From: Sandaracinus amylolyticus
GTDB taxonomy: Bacteria; Myxococcota_A; Polyangia; Polyangiales; Sandaracinaceae
Length of the DNA: 64,000 nucleotides
NCBI RefSeq assembly: GCF_021631985.1
Contig: NZ_CP070225.1
Span: 806,001 to 870,000, forward strand
Direction: 5' to 3'
How positions within the stretch are numbered: the stretch's first letter is position 1; every line of letters begins with the position of its first letter. Below, piece after piece: positions 8,305 through 16,522 of this stretch. A program made the translations under genes and the position numbers. A model generated the notes under the pieces. The model was not told where the DNA came from, did no database searches, and saw nothing but the letters and a program-made list of their open reading frames with translations.

Positions 8305-9420
8305 ATGAACCTCGACATCCGAGCGACCACGACGTGGCTCGCATGCGTGATCGCGATCGTTCCGCTCGCGTCGGGATGCCGCGTCTACGATCCCGATCTC
8401 CTCGATCGCGCCGACGCGGGGCCCGGCGAGGCTTGCGCGCAGCGGAGCCAGCCACCGCAGCGTCCCTCGAGCGCCGACGGTGACGGCCCCGAGGTCGCGT
8501 TCGGCCTTCGCATGGTCGTGATGGCGCAGGGCAACGACTGGCCGATGTACGGCTACGACGTCGACGGCTTCTGCACCGAGCAGCCCGACCTCGTCAGCGA
8601 GTGCACGCCGCCCGCCGTCGAGAACCCGCCCGCCGACGGCGTGGGCGGCGTCGACAACGTGTTCGGCGATCAGTTCTTCCCGCTCGTCGAGGCGACCACG
8701 CCCGATCTCGAGGCCGAGGCCCGCGAGGCGCAGGAGCTGGGCCAGGGCCTTCCGATCATCCGGATGCGCGGCTGGAACGGAGAGCGCAACGATCCGCGCG
8801 TCGACGCCGCGATCATGCAGGCGGTGTTCGGCGCGCCGGGCAGCGCTTCCGAGGAGCCGCCCGCGCGCCCCGACGATCCGGCGAGCTCGCGGCCGGTGTG
8901 GGACGGACGCGACTGGTTCTGGGTGCGCGACGACGCGTTCCTCATGGACGATCTCGGGCGCCCGCTGATCCGCGACGACAACGCGTACGTCGCGGACGGC
9001 GTGCTGGTCGTGCGACTGCCCGATCGCATCGACATCATCTTCCCGGCCGACGCGTACGGCGTGCTGGTGCGGCTCACCGGCGCGCAGGCGACCGGGCGCA
9101 TCTCCGAGGACGGCACGACGCTCGAGAACGTGCGCGTCTCGGGGCGCTGGTCGCTCAACGATCTCCTCGTGACCGCGCGGAACATCGGCGTGTGCGAGGG
9201 CGAGCGCGACTACGAGCTGCTCAACTCGCAGCTCGATCGCATCGCCGACGTGCGCTCGACGCCGGGCTCGGGTGGACCGGGCGTGGAGTGCGACGCGATC
9301 AGCCTCGGCGTCGGGTTCACCGGCACGCGGGTGCGGGTCGCCGGCCTGGCCGAAGGACCCCCGCTCGCGGATCTCTGCTCGACGATGACCGACGGCGGCG
9401 TGCCGGACGGCGGGACGTGA
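8305..9420 (+). CDS. Uncharacterised lipoprotein
   Basis: The 371-residue product has a lipobox ending LASGC near residue 25, so it should be lipid-anchored in the envelope. No known domain is recognised. A mid-region rich in Asp, Trp and Pro (WDGRDWFWVRDD) and a C-terminal beta-rich part with paired Cys residues suggest a secreted binding domain. GGGAGGG lies 11 bases upstream of the ATG. It follows the kinase gene by 26 bases and precedes the caspase-like lipoprotein by 28 bases on the same strand. It may be co-transcribed with either, but the caspase gene has its own start-site hairpin. Confidence 0.75.
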   Translation: MNLDIRATTTWLACVIAIVPLASGCRVYDPDLLDRADAGPGEACAQRSQPPQRPSSADGDGPEVAFGLRMVVMAQGNDWPMYGYDVDGFCTEQPDLVSECTPPAVENPPADGVGGVDNVFGDQFFPLVEATTPDLEAEAREAQELGQGLPIIRMRGWNGERNDPRVDAAIMQAVFGAPGSASEEPPARPDDPASSRPVWDGRDWFWVRDDAFLMDDLGRPLIRDDNAYVADGVLVVRLPDRIDIIFPADAYGVLVRLTGAQATGRISEDGTTLENVRVSGRWSLNDLLVTARNIGVCEGERDYELLNSQLDRIADVRSTPGSGGPGVECDAISLGVGFTGTRVRVAGLAEGPPLADLCSTMTDGGVPDGGT

Positions 9421-9440
9421 GCGCTCGGCGCGTCGTACAA

Positions 9441-9457
9441 CTGTCTCGATGAGACAG
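9441..9457 (+). promoter_or_regulatory. Perfect inverted repeat overlapping the caspase-like gene start codon
   Basis: CTGTCTC (9441-9447) and GAGACAG (9451-9457) pair perfectly across GAT. The ATG start (9449-9451) sits in the loop and first stem base. It could be an operator over the start site or an mRNA hairpin controlling initiation. No Shine-Dalgarno sequence is present here. Confidence 0.5.
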
Positions 9458-11116
9458 GCGATCGCGCTCCTCCTGATGTTCGTCATGGTCGCGGGATGCG
9501 GCGGCGCGACGGTGCCGCGCGGACCGGCGCGCAACGCGCGGAGTGTGGCGGACGGCGATGCCGCGGTGGTGGTCGGACCGCGACGCATCGCGCTCGGAGC
9601 GTTCGAGGACGCGCTCTCGCCGGGAGATCCCGTCGACGACGCGGGCCGTCATCAGCGCGCCTACGAGATCGAGCTCGATCCCTCGCAGCGCGTTCGCTTC
9701 CGCGTGCCCGCGGGCGAGCTCGATCCGATGCTGCGCGTCTCGGGCCCCGACGGATTCGCGCTCGAGAATGACGACGTGTCGCCGCACTCGCTCGACGCGA
9801 TGCTCGAGTTCGTCCCGCCGAGCCCCGGCACCTACCGCGTGATCGTCACCACTGCGCCGCCTGGGCAGAGCGGTCGCTTCCAGCTGCGCGTCGATGCGCG
9901 CGCGCCCGACGGAGTCGGCGCGCGCATGCAGCTCGGGCAGCGCGTCGTGGGCGCGCTCGGTGGCGCGCCGATCGATCCCGATCTCGGGGCCGGCGTGGTG
10001 CCGCTCTGGTTCGAGGCGCAGGGCGGATCGATCGTGCGCGTGCGCGTGACCTCGCGCGAGTTCGACACCATCGCCGAGGTGCGCGGCCCGCACGGGCAGC
10101 AGTGGATCAATGACGACGCGAACGATCTCGGGCCCGACGGCACCGAGCGCGCGCTCGACAGCACGTTGATCATCGCCGCGCCGGTGACCGGCATCTACCA
10201 GCTCCTCGTCAGCGCGTACGGCCACACGGGCGGCGGCTCGTTCCAGGTCACGACGTCGGTGCGCCCGCCGGTGATCGTCGCGGCGGGCGACGCCTCGCCC
10301 GCGGGCGCGTTCGCGGGGCCCGAGGGCGCCGGTCGCGTGCTCGGCCTCTACGCCGGCATCACCGAGTACGTCACCCACGGTCGCCTCTACGGGTGCGCCG
10401 ACGACGCGCGCCTGCTCGGCGAGGCGATGCGCAGCGCGCACCTGCAGCGCGTCGACGAGCAGGTCGTGCTCACCGATGCGATGGCCACGCGTGCCGCGTT
10501 CCTCGACGGGATCCGCTCGATCGCGTCGCGCGCGCAGCCGCAGGACGTGGTCGTCGTGTTCTGGTCGGGGCACGGCAACGTGCAGCCCGCGGCGAACGAT
10601 CCGAGCGAGCTCGACGGGCTCGACGAGACCATCCAGATGATCGACGGCGCGATCACCGACACCGAGCTCGTCGCGGCGCTCGACACGGTGAACGCGGGCA
10701 CCGTCGTGCTCGCGCTCGACTCGTGTCACTCGGGCGGCTTCGCCGACGACTTCGTGCGGCGCGCGGGACGCGTCGGGCTCTTCTCGAGCGACGAGGACGT
10801 GCTGAGCGACACCGCGGAGCCGCGCCGCGCCGGCGGATATCTGTCGTGGTATCTGCGCAACGGCGTGCTCGGCCACGCCGATCGCCGCCCCCACGACGGC
10901 GTGCTCTACGCGGGCGAGCTCACCGACTACCTGACCGACGGGTTCGTCGCCGATCACCGGCTCATGAACCGCGACGGGAGCCTCGACCCGATGCAGCGCC
11001 TCGTGGTGCGTCGCGGCTCGGTGCGCTGGAGCGACGTGCTCTGGGTCTATCCGCGCGGCGCCGATCTCACGATCCCGACGCTGCCGTCGATCGCGCTGAC
11101 CAGCCCGCCTCCGTGA
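9449..11116 (+). CDS. Caspase-like (C14 family) protease lipoprotein
   Basis: The 555-residue product begins with a lipoprotein signal ending in VAGC. Two beta-sandwich repeats resembling bacterial pre-peptidase (PPC) domains span about residues 45-150 and 165-270, each with RFRVP- or SGRFQL-type strands. The caspase-haemoglobinase fold spans about 285-500. It carries both catalytic residues, His375 in SGHG and Cys426 in DSCHSGG. Family knowledge: clan CD cysteine proteases that cleave after Asp or basic residues. The lipid anchor implies envelope location rather than cytoplasmic cell death. Its stop codon directly abuts the stop of the convergent AlkB-like gene. The substrate is unknown. Confidence 0.9.
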   Translation: MRQAIALLLMFVMVAGCGGATVPRGPARNARSVADGDAAVVVGPRRIALGAFEDALSPGDPVDDAGRHQRAYEIELDPSQRVRFRVPAGELDPMLRVSGPDGFALENDDVSPHSLDAMLEFVPPSPGTYRVIVTTAPPGQSGRFQLRVDARAPDGVGARMQLGQRVVGALGGAPIDPDLGAGVVPLWFEAQGGSIVRVRVTSREFDTIAEVRGPHGQQWINDDANDLGPDGTERALDSTLIIAAPVTGIYQLLVSAYGHTGGGSFQVTTSVRPPVIVAAGDASPAGAFAGPEGAGRVLGLYAGITEYVTHGRLYGCADDARLLGEAMRSAHLQRVDEQVVLTDAMATRAAFLDGIRSIASRAQPQDVVVVFWSGHGNVQPAANDPSELDGLDETIQMIDGAITDTELVAALDTVNAGTVVLALDSCHSGGFADDFVRRAGRVGLFSSDEDVLSDTAEPRRAGGYLSWYLRNGVLGHADRRPHDGVLYAGELTDYLTDGFVADHRLMNRDGSLDPMQRLVVRRGSVRWSDVLWVYPRGADLTIPTLPSIALTSPPP

Positions 11117-11725
11117 TCACGCGGTGCGCTCGCTCCGGAACGCGCGCAGCGTGACCGAGATGCGACGCCCTTCGTTCTTCGCGGCGTGGGGTACCTCGTG
11201 CGTGTACGCGAGGTTCGTCTCCCACGGCATCACGAGCACGCTCCCGTCGCGCACCGCGAAGTCGCGCAGCCCCTGCGCGCGCCACGGGCGGAGTCGGAAC
11301 GCGCGCTCGCTCCCGAACGACACGGTCACGATCGGCGCGCCCTCGACCATGTTGATCGTGCTGTCGCGATGTTTGCCGATGTAGTGCTCGTGCGCGGCGT
11401 CGTACCAGTTGAGCAGGAGACCGTTGAGGCGCGGATCGATCGTCGTGCGCGCCCACTCGTGCAGCGCCTCGAGATCGGGCGGCACCGGCAGCGCGCGGTT
11501 CACGTTGCCGGTGTAGCGATAGTCGGCGCCGTAGGCCTGCTGCCAGCGCGGCGTCTTCACGAGACGGCCGTGCATCTTGATCTCGTGGAACGTCTCGGGG
11601 TGCAGCGCCCAGAGACGCTCGAAGATCGCGGCGTCGGGGCGCAACGCGGGCGGGAGCTCGCCGGCGTAGAGCGCGTGTGTCTCGTCGAGCGCGTGACGCG
11701 TGAAGAGCGCGGGATCGAGCTGCAT
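11117..11725 (-). CDS. AlkB-like 2-oxoglutarate/Fe(II) dioxygenase
   Basis: This 202-residue protein matches the AlkB family, which oxidatively removes alkyl groups from nucleic acid bases. The iron triad is His119, Asp121 (KHRDS) and His176 (THEVPH). Arg188 in RRISVTLR would bind 2-oxoglutarate. VSFGSERAF and the LLLNWYD strand are the expected core. It lies 32 bases downstream of the CPBP protease gene on the same strand, so the TetR regulator that faces them probably controls both. The start chosen is the first good ATG; no strong ribosome site is present. Substrate (DNA, RNA or protein) is not determined. Confidence 0.9.
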   Translation of the reverse strand: MQLDPALFTRHALDETHALYAGELPPALRPDAAIFERLWALHPETFHEIKMHGRLVKTPRWQQAYGADYRYTGNVNRALPVPPDLEALHEWARTTIDPRLNGLLLNWYDAAHEHYIGKHRDSTINMVEGAPIVTVSFGSERAFRLRPWRAQGLRDFAVRDGSVLVMPWETNLAYTHEVPHAAKNEGRRISVTLRAFRSERTA

Positions 11726-11757
11726 CCGAGGGATGCTGAGCCGATGTTCAGTGAGGG

Positions 11758-12516
11758 TCAATCGGTGGCGAGGACGAGCACGATCGTCGCGATCGTCGCG
11801 TCTGCGATCACGTGCGCGATCACCGGCGCGACCAGGCCACGCGCGTGACGTCGCAGCGCGCCGAGCATCACGGCCCACGTCCCCGCGAGCACCACGCCGA
11901 CGACCCCGCGCGGAACGCCGTGCGCGTGCGCGACGCCGAACGAGAGCGCCTGCAGCACGATCGCGGCGACCGGCCCGACGAGCGCCTCGAGCCGGTCCTG
12001 CAGCACGCCGCGCCAGATCAGCTCCTCGAGCGCCGCGTTGACGATCGCGAACACGACGCCGCCCGCGATCATCAGCGCGAGCGGGGTCTCGTCGGGCACG
12101 TACGTGCGGAGCACGTCGCCGAGATCCGGCTGCATCACGACGAGCCAGAGCACGAGCGCGATCGGCGTCACCCCGCCGACCACGAGCGTCGCGAGCCACG
12201 GGACCTCGCCGCGCGCGCGCCACGTCGGACCGGGCGCGAGGCGCGGCAGCGAGCGCGCGAGGAGCGCGAACGCTCCGAGCGCGATCGCCATCGCGGGCTG
12301 CCACAGGATCCCGGTCCACGACACGACCGCGAGCACCGCGACGAGCGACGTGATCGCGCGGGTCGCTGGCGCGGTGCGCATCGCGCCGAGCGCGATGACC
12401 AGCGAGGCGACGACCGGCACGAGCGCGAGGTCCGTCGGCGCGAGCACGGCCTGCGCGCCGAAGGCGATCAGGGACGCGATCGCGAGCGCACGATCACGCG
12501 GGGAAGGGGAGTCCAT
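11758..12516 (-). CDS. CPBP-family intramembrane metalloprotease
   Basis: The 252-residue polytopic protein has about eight hydrophobic segments. The glutamate-type protease motifs are EELIWRG (Glu164, Glu165, Arg169), FGVAHAHG (His197) and HVIAD (His235). These match the Rce1/CPBP (Abi) family, which cleaves substrates within the membrane. AGGAG lies eight bases before the ATG. It is the first gene of a probable two-gene operon with the AlkB-like gene, divergent from the TetR gene, with two palindromes in the 83-bp gap. Family members act in CAAX processing, bacteriocin immunity or stress; which applies here is unknown. Confidence 0.92.
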   Translation of the reverse strand: MDSPSPRDRALAIASLIAFGAQAVLAPTDLALVPVVASLVIALGAMRTAPATRAITSLVAVLAVVSWTGILWQPAMAIALGAFALLARSLPRLAPGPTWRARGEVPWLATLVVGGVTPIALVLWLVVMQPDLGDVLRTYVPDETPLALMIAGGVVFAIVNAALEELIWRGVLQDRLEALVGPVAAIVLQALSFGVAHAHGVPRGVVGVVLAGTWAVMLGALRRHARGLVAPVIAHVIADATIATIVLVLATD

Positions 12517-12530
12517 CGACAGCTCCTCGC

Positions 12531-12554
12531 GAAGTCGAGCAATCGCTCGACTTC
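12531..12554. promoter_or_regulatory. Palindromic operator 1 (TetR site)
   Basis: GAAGTCGAGC and GCTCGACTTC form a perfect 10-bp inverted repeat across AATC. It lies 14 bases upstream of the CPBP protease start, in the divergent gap to the TetR gene. Confidence 0.8.
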
Positions 12555-12557
12555 CAT

Positions 12558-12581
12558 GAAGTTGAGCGAACGCTCGACTTC
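12558..12581. promoter_or_regulatory. Palindromic operator 2 (TetR site)
   Basis: GAAGTTGAGC and GCTCGACTTC pair with one mismatch across GAAC. It has the same arms and 4-base spacer as operator 1, centred 27 bp away, and ends 18 bases before the TetR ATG. Confidence 0.8.
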
Positions 12582-12599
12582 GGTCAACCTCGCCGCGCG

Positions 12600-13220
12600 A
12601 TGTCCACGCACGACGAGCGCCCGGTGCGCCGCCCGGTGCAGGAGCGCGCGCGCAAGCGGCGCGAAGCGCTGCTCGATGCGACCGCGCGCATCCTCGACCG
12701 CGAGGGCTGGGACGCGCTCACGACGAACGCGGTCGCGCGCGAAGCGGGCGCCGCGGTGGGCACGGTCTACGAGTACTTCCCGAGCCGCGAGGCGCTCCTC
12801 GTCGGTCTGCTGGAGCGCCACGGCGAGCGGCTCGGTGCGGTGATCGACGAGGCGATCGCGGGCTCCGAGGGCGATCTCGCGCGCGGGTGCGACGCGGTGG
12901 TCGACGCGTTCGCACGCTTCTGGATCGAGGAGCCGGGCTACCGCGCGGCGTGGCTCGGCGCGCAGGCGAGCGAGGTGCTCGCGAAGACCGGCGCCGAGTG
13001 GGGCGATCGCTTCGGCAAGCGCCTCGCGGACGTGCTCGCGGTCTTCGCGCCCGCGCTGCCGTCGCGCGAGCGCGGCATCGTCGCGCGCACCGCCGTGCAC
13101 CTGGTGAGCGGGCTGCTCCTGGTCGCGGTCACGTCGTCGCCCCGCGCTCGTCGCGCGATGATCGCAGAGACGAAGATCGCGCTCCGCGCGTACCTCGGCG
13201 CGAGGCTTCCTGCTCGTTGA
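12600..13220 (+). CDS. TetR-family transcriptional repressor
   Basis: The 206-residue protein has a TetR N-terminal helix-turn-helix at about residues 20-65, with TTNAVAREAGAAVGTVYEYF ending the recognition helix. A helical ligand/dimer domain follows. The last third is hydrophobic, as expected for a small-molecule pocket. It is divergent from the CPBP-AlkB operon, and the 83-bp gap holds two matching palindromes. Inference: it represses both directions and is released by an unknown ligand, perhaps a membrane- or DNA-damaging compound. No Shine-Dalgarno sequence is visible. Confidence 0.93.
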   Translation: MSTHDERPVRRPVQERARKRREALLDATARILDREGWDALTTNAVAREAGAAVGTVYEYFPSREALLVGLLERHGERLGAVIDEAIAGSEGDLARGCDAVVDAFARFWIEEPGYRAAWLGAQASEVLAKTGAEWGDRFGKRLADVLAVFAPALPSRERGIVARTAVHLVSGLLLVAVTSSPRARRAMIAETKIALRAYLGARLPAR

Positions 13221-13279
13221 TGTGCGCGCGGCAGAACGTGCCGCGCGATCGCGTACGATGCGCCCGCGTGGAGGTGTCG

Positions 13280-13759
13280 ATGCGGAGCTGGCTCACGGGG
13301 ATCTCGATCGCGCTCTCGATCACGGTCGCGGGCTGTGGCGCGGCGCCGGGCGAGGAGGAGACGACACCGGTCGCATCGTCCGCGCTGCGTCCGCTCGAGA
13401 TCGCGCGTCCCGAGGCGCAGCTCCGCGCGATCGAGGGCGAGCAGGCGGTCTTCGACATCCGCGTGATCGTCACGAACCCGAACGAGGCCGACGTCGTGCT
13501 GCGTCGCGCCACGGGCGAGCTGATGCTCGACGGCAATCGCGTCGCGCGGCTCGAGATCGACGGCGAGGAGCCGCTCGAGGCGGACTCGGAGCGCGTGTTC
13601 GTGTTCGACGTGTCGGTGCCGGTCTCGATGCTCGCGACGGTGCGCGCCGACCAGTACGTCGCCCGCGGGACGCTCTATGCGGACGGTGGGACCGGCGACG
13701 GGGCGCTCCAGACGCCCTTCGAGCTCACCGGCGACGTCCCCTCGCTCACCGCGCCCTAG
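13280..13759 (+). CDS. Small lipoprotein with LEA14/WHy-like domain
   Basis: The 159-residue product has a lipobox ending TVAGC near residue 17. The mature part is a single beta-sandwich with TNPNEADVVLRRATGELMLDG, the pattern of LEA type 2 (water stress and hypersensitive response) domains. Such domains occur in envelope lipoproteins of unclear function. GGAGG lies five bases before the ATG and TACGAT at 13254-13259 may be its -10 box. It precedes the acyl-CoA synthetase by 20 bases, though that gene seems to have its own promoter. Confidence 0.75.
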   Translation: MRSWLTGISIALSITVAGCGAAPGEEETTPVASSALRPLEIARPEAQLRAIEGEQAVFDIRVIVTNPNEADVVLRRATGELMLDGNRVARLEIDGEEPLEADSERVFVFDVSVPVSMLATVRADQYVARGTLYADGGTGDGALQTPFELTGDVPSLTAP

Positions 13760-13765
13760 TCGCGA

Positions 13766-13771
13766 TAGCCT
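13766..13771 (+). promoter_or_regulatory. Candidate -10 box for a leaderless acyl-CoA synthetase transcript
   Basis: TAGCCT lies eight bases before the ATG at 13780, with no Shine-Dalgarno sequence between. It matches the TA-N3-T boxes seen before several other starts in the window. Confidence 0.35.
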
Positions 13772-13779
13772 CGCTCGCG

Positions 13780-15705
13780 ATGCTCGAGCTCGGCCCCGAT
13801 CTCCCGGCCCGCACCACCGCGCCCAACGCGCGAACCCTCGGCGAGATGTTCTTCCTGCGCTGCGCCCGCAGCGCCTCGCTCCCCGCGCTCCATCGCAAGC
13901 GCGAGAGCGAGTGGGATCCGATCACCTGGCAGGGCTTCCTCGACGGTGCGGCGAAGGTCGCGCGCGGCCTGCTCGCCCTCGGCCTGGTGCCCGGCGATCG
14001 CGTCGCGATCCTCGGCCCGACGCAGCCGACCTGGGCGATCGACGATCTCGGCGCGCAGCTCGCGGGGATGGTGAGCTTCGGGATCTATCCGAAGCAGTCG
14101 CCCGAGCAGGTGCGCTATCTGCTCGAGCACAGCGAGGCGAAGGTCGTCTTCGTCGACGAGGCGGAGGAGATCGAGACCGTCCTCGCCGCGGCGAAGGGCC
14201 TCAAGAACATCGTCGCGATCGTGCCCTGGACGATGGCGCTCCACCGGCGCTTCGAGGGTCGCGATCCGCGCCTCGTGCCGCCCACGCGCTTCGAGGGCGA
14301 GGCGCTCCCCGAGCGCGACATCCGCGACATCCAGGAGCGCATCGATCCCGACGACACCGCGATCCTGATCTACACGTCGGGCACGACGGGCCCGCCGAAG
14401 GGCGCGATGATCGCGCACCGCAACATCCTGTCGATCCTGCGCAGCGCGTCGGAGGCGACGCTGCTGCGGCAGAGCGATCTCTCGCTGAACTTCCTGCCGA
14501 TGGCGCACGCCGCGGAGCGCGTGCTCGGCTTCTACGGGCGCGTCGACGCGGGCATCCCGGCCGCGTACGCGCAGAGCACCGCGACGGTGCTCGACGATCT
14601 CAAGAGCGTCGGGCCGACGGTGTTCGGCAGCGTGCCGCGCATCTTCGAGAAGGCGCACGCGAAGATCTTCTCGGAGATGGAGAAGCAGAAGCCCGCGGTG
14701 CAGCGGCTCTTCGCGTGGGCGAACGACGTGGGCAAGCGCCGCCTCGAGCACGTGCTCGCCGGGCGTCCGGTACCGGCGCGCATCGCGGCGCAGCACGCGA
14801 TCGCGGATCGGTTGGTGTTCAAACGAATCCGCGAGGCGTTCGGCGGTCGCGTGCGGATGATGGTCACCGGCGCGGCGCCCACCGCGCCCGCGATCCTCGA
14901 GTTCTTCTGGGCCGCGGGCCTGCCGATTTACGAGGCGTACGGGATGACCGAGTCGACGGTCATCACGCACATCAACCGCGAGGGCGCGGTGAAGCTCGGC
15001 ACCGTGGGTCGCGTGATCCCGCCGAGCGAGCATCGCATCGCGCCCGACGGCGAGATCCTCGTGCGCGGCCCCTGGGTCTTCAAGGGCTACCTCAAGAACC
15101 CGCAGGCGACCGAGGAGATGCTCGAGGGCGGCTGGCTGCACACCGGTGACGTCGGCGTGATCGACGGCGACGGGTACCTGAAGATCACCGATCGCAAGAA
15201 GCACCTGATCATCACGGCCGGCGGCAAGAACCTCTCGCCCGCGAACATCGAGAAGGCGATCAAGGAGCAGGACCCGCTGATCTCGCAGGTGCACGCGCAC
15301 GGCGATCGCCGCAACTACGTCGCCGCGATCATCGCGCCGAGCCCGATCGAGACGCTCGAGTGGGGCATCCCGCGCGGGCTCTGCACGAAGGAGGAGCTCG
15401 ACGCGCGCCAGAAGGAGCTGATGGCGAACCCGACGGGCCGCACCGAGGCGCTGAACCGCGCCATGGCGAAGGTCGTCGCGCATCCCGAGCTCCGCGAGCG
15501 GATCCGTGCGGCGGTGCGCCGCGGCAACGAGCACCTCGCGCGCGTCGAGCAGGTGCGTCGCTTCGTGATCCTCGATCGCGACTTCAGCCAGGAGCAGGGC
15601 GAGCTCACGCCGACGATGAAGGTGAAGCGCAAGGAGGTCGAAGCGAAGTACGCGTCGCTGCTCGACCGCGCTTATGTGGAGGACGGCTTCGCACTCGAGC
15701 CGTGA
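13780..15705 (+). CDS. Long-chain fatty acid-CoA ligase (AMP-forming)
   Basis: The 641-residue enzyme activates fatty acids to acyl-AMP and then acyl-CoA, for degradation or lipid synthesis. The AMP-binding P-loop motif YTSGTTGPPKG lies near residue 203. YGMTES, the TGDVG acid motif and the C-terminal ITDRKKHLI hinge follow, with GGKNLSP and a late TMKVKR catalytic lysine region. Length and an insertion of about 130 residues after the core match the FACL/FadD15-type branch rather than short acetyl-CoA synthetases. No membrane segment is evident; it is likely peripheral. It stands before a haem lipoprotein with no clear pathway link. Confidence 0.93.
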   Translation: MLELGPDLPARTTAPNARTLGEMFFLRCARSASLPALHRKRESEWDPITWQGFLDGAAKVARGLLALGLVPGDRVAILGPTQPTWAIDDLGAQLAGMVSFGIYPKQSPEQVRYLLEHSEAKVVFVDEAEEIETVLAAAKGLKNIVAIVPWTMALHRRFEGRDPRLVPPTRFEGEALPERDIRDIQERIDPDDTAILIYTSGTTGPPKGAMIAHRNILSILRSASEATLLRQSDLSLNFLPMAHAAERVLGFYGRVDAGIPAAYAQSTATVLDDLKSVGPTVFGSVPRIFEKAHAKIFSEMEKQKPAVQRLFAWANDVGKRRLEHVLAGRPVPARIAAQHAIADRLVFKRIREAFGGRVRMMVTGAAPTAPAILEFFWAAGLPIYEAYGMTESTVITHINREGAVKLGTVGRVIPPSEHRIAPDGEILVRGPWVFKGYLKNPQATEEMLEGGWLHTGDVGVIDGDGYLKITDRKKHLIITAGGKNLSPANIEKAIKEQDPLISQVHAHGDRRNYVAAIIAPSPIETLEWGIPRGLCTKEELDARQKELMANPTGRTEALNRAMAKVVAHPELRERIRAAVRRGNEHLARVEQVRRFVILDRDFSQEQGELTPTMKVKRKEVEAKYASLLDRAYVEDGFALEP

Positions 15706-15759
15706 CGTGGACATCGGGTCGCGCGCGGGTGTAAGAGGGCCGACATCGGAGAGGTGCTC

Positions 15760-16341
15760 ATGCGGGTTCGTTCCCTGATCGCGATCGTCTCGTTGCTCGT
15801 CCTCGGCGCGTGTGGTGGCGGTGGATCGGGCTCGAGCGAGACCACGGGCTCGAGCACGGAGGGCGAGGGCACGAGCGGCGGACAGGCGACGTCGTCGGAG
15901 CTCGAGGGATTCGACACGGAGGGCTTCGAGGAGGGCGAGCCGACGGTCGATCACGGTCGCGGCAGCGCGCGCGAGCTGCTCGGGATCAATCCGCCGCCGC
16001 AGCCCTGGGATCAGATGAGCCACGCCGACCAGGAGATGTACATGGTGGCGTACGTGCTCCCGATCCACGCGGAGATCTTCGCGGAGCACGATCGCGAGGA
16101 GTACGCGCAGTTCGACTGCGCGAGCTGCCACGGCGACGACGGACCGCAGCGCAACTACGAGATGCCGTCGCGCTCGCTCCCGCCGCTTCCGCCCGAGGGC
16201 AGCGAGCGCTGGCAGCGCGCGGCAGAGCGCGATCCCGAGGACTGGGCGTTCATGACGAACGTGGTGCTGCCGACGATTCGCACGCAGCTCGGTGAGCCCG
16301 AGATGACGTGCTTCGGCTGCCACCCGCAGTCGGGCCGCTGA
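15760..16341 (+). CDS. Di-haem cytochrome c-like lipoprotein
   Basis: The 194-residue product starts with a lipoprotein signal ending LGAC. A Ser/Thr/Gly-rich linker of about 30 residues follows, then a domain with two CXXCH haem-attachment motifs, CASCH near residue 128 and CFGCH at the C-terminus. HAEIFAEHDREEY between them may supply a distal His ligand. It should hold two covalent haems in the periplasm and move electrons. The partner is unknown; no oxidase genes are nearby. GAGAGG lies just upstream of the ATG. An in-frame GTG two codons earlier is an alternative start. Confidence 0.85.
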   Translation: MRVRSLIAIVSLLVLGACGGGGSGSSETTGSSTEGEGTSGGQATSSELEGFDTEGFEEGEPTVDHGRGSARELLGINPPPQPWDQMSHADQEMYMVAYVLPIHAEIFAEHDREEYAQFDCASCHGDDGPQRNYEMPSRSLPPLPPEGSERWQRAAERDPEDWAFMTNVVLPTIRTQLGEPEMTCFGCHPQSGR

Positions 16342-16414
16342 CCAGCGAGCTCATAGCGAAGACCGCTGCGTCGCGCCGACGCAAGTGGTCGGAGCGCTTC
16401 GGGTGGGAGGGGGA

Positions 16415-16438
16415 CCCGATCCGGCTTCGCCGGTCGGG
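16415..16438 (+). terminator. Terminator hairpin 1 after the cytochrome gene
   Basis: CCCGA-T-CCGGC pairs with GCCGG-TCGGG across TTC, giving ten base pairs with one bulge. It lies in the 177-bp convergent gap. No T tract follows. Confidence 0.6.
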
Positions 16439-16441
16439 GGA

Positions 16442-16460
16442 GGGTTCGCCGCACGAACCC
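16442..16460. terminator. Hairpin 2 in the convergent gap
   Basis: GGGTTCG and CGAACCC pair perfectly (7 bp) across CCGCA, four bases after hairpin 1. Confidence 0.55.
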
Positions 16461-16473
16461 TGCGGGAAAAGGC

Positions 16474-16522
16474 CTGATTGCAGCGCGCTGGCGCGTCAGC
16501 GCAAAGCGCGCGTCGCAATCAG
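16474..16522 (-). terminator. Hairpin 3 overlapping the pseudokinase stop codon
   Basis: CTGATTGC (16474-16481) pairs with GCAATCAG (16515-16522). An inner GCGCGC/GCGCGC stem (16483-16488 with 16506-16511) extends it. The right arm contains the minus-strand stop at 16519-16521. Confidence 0.6.
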
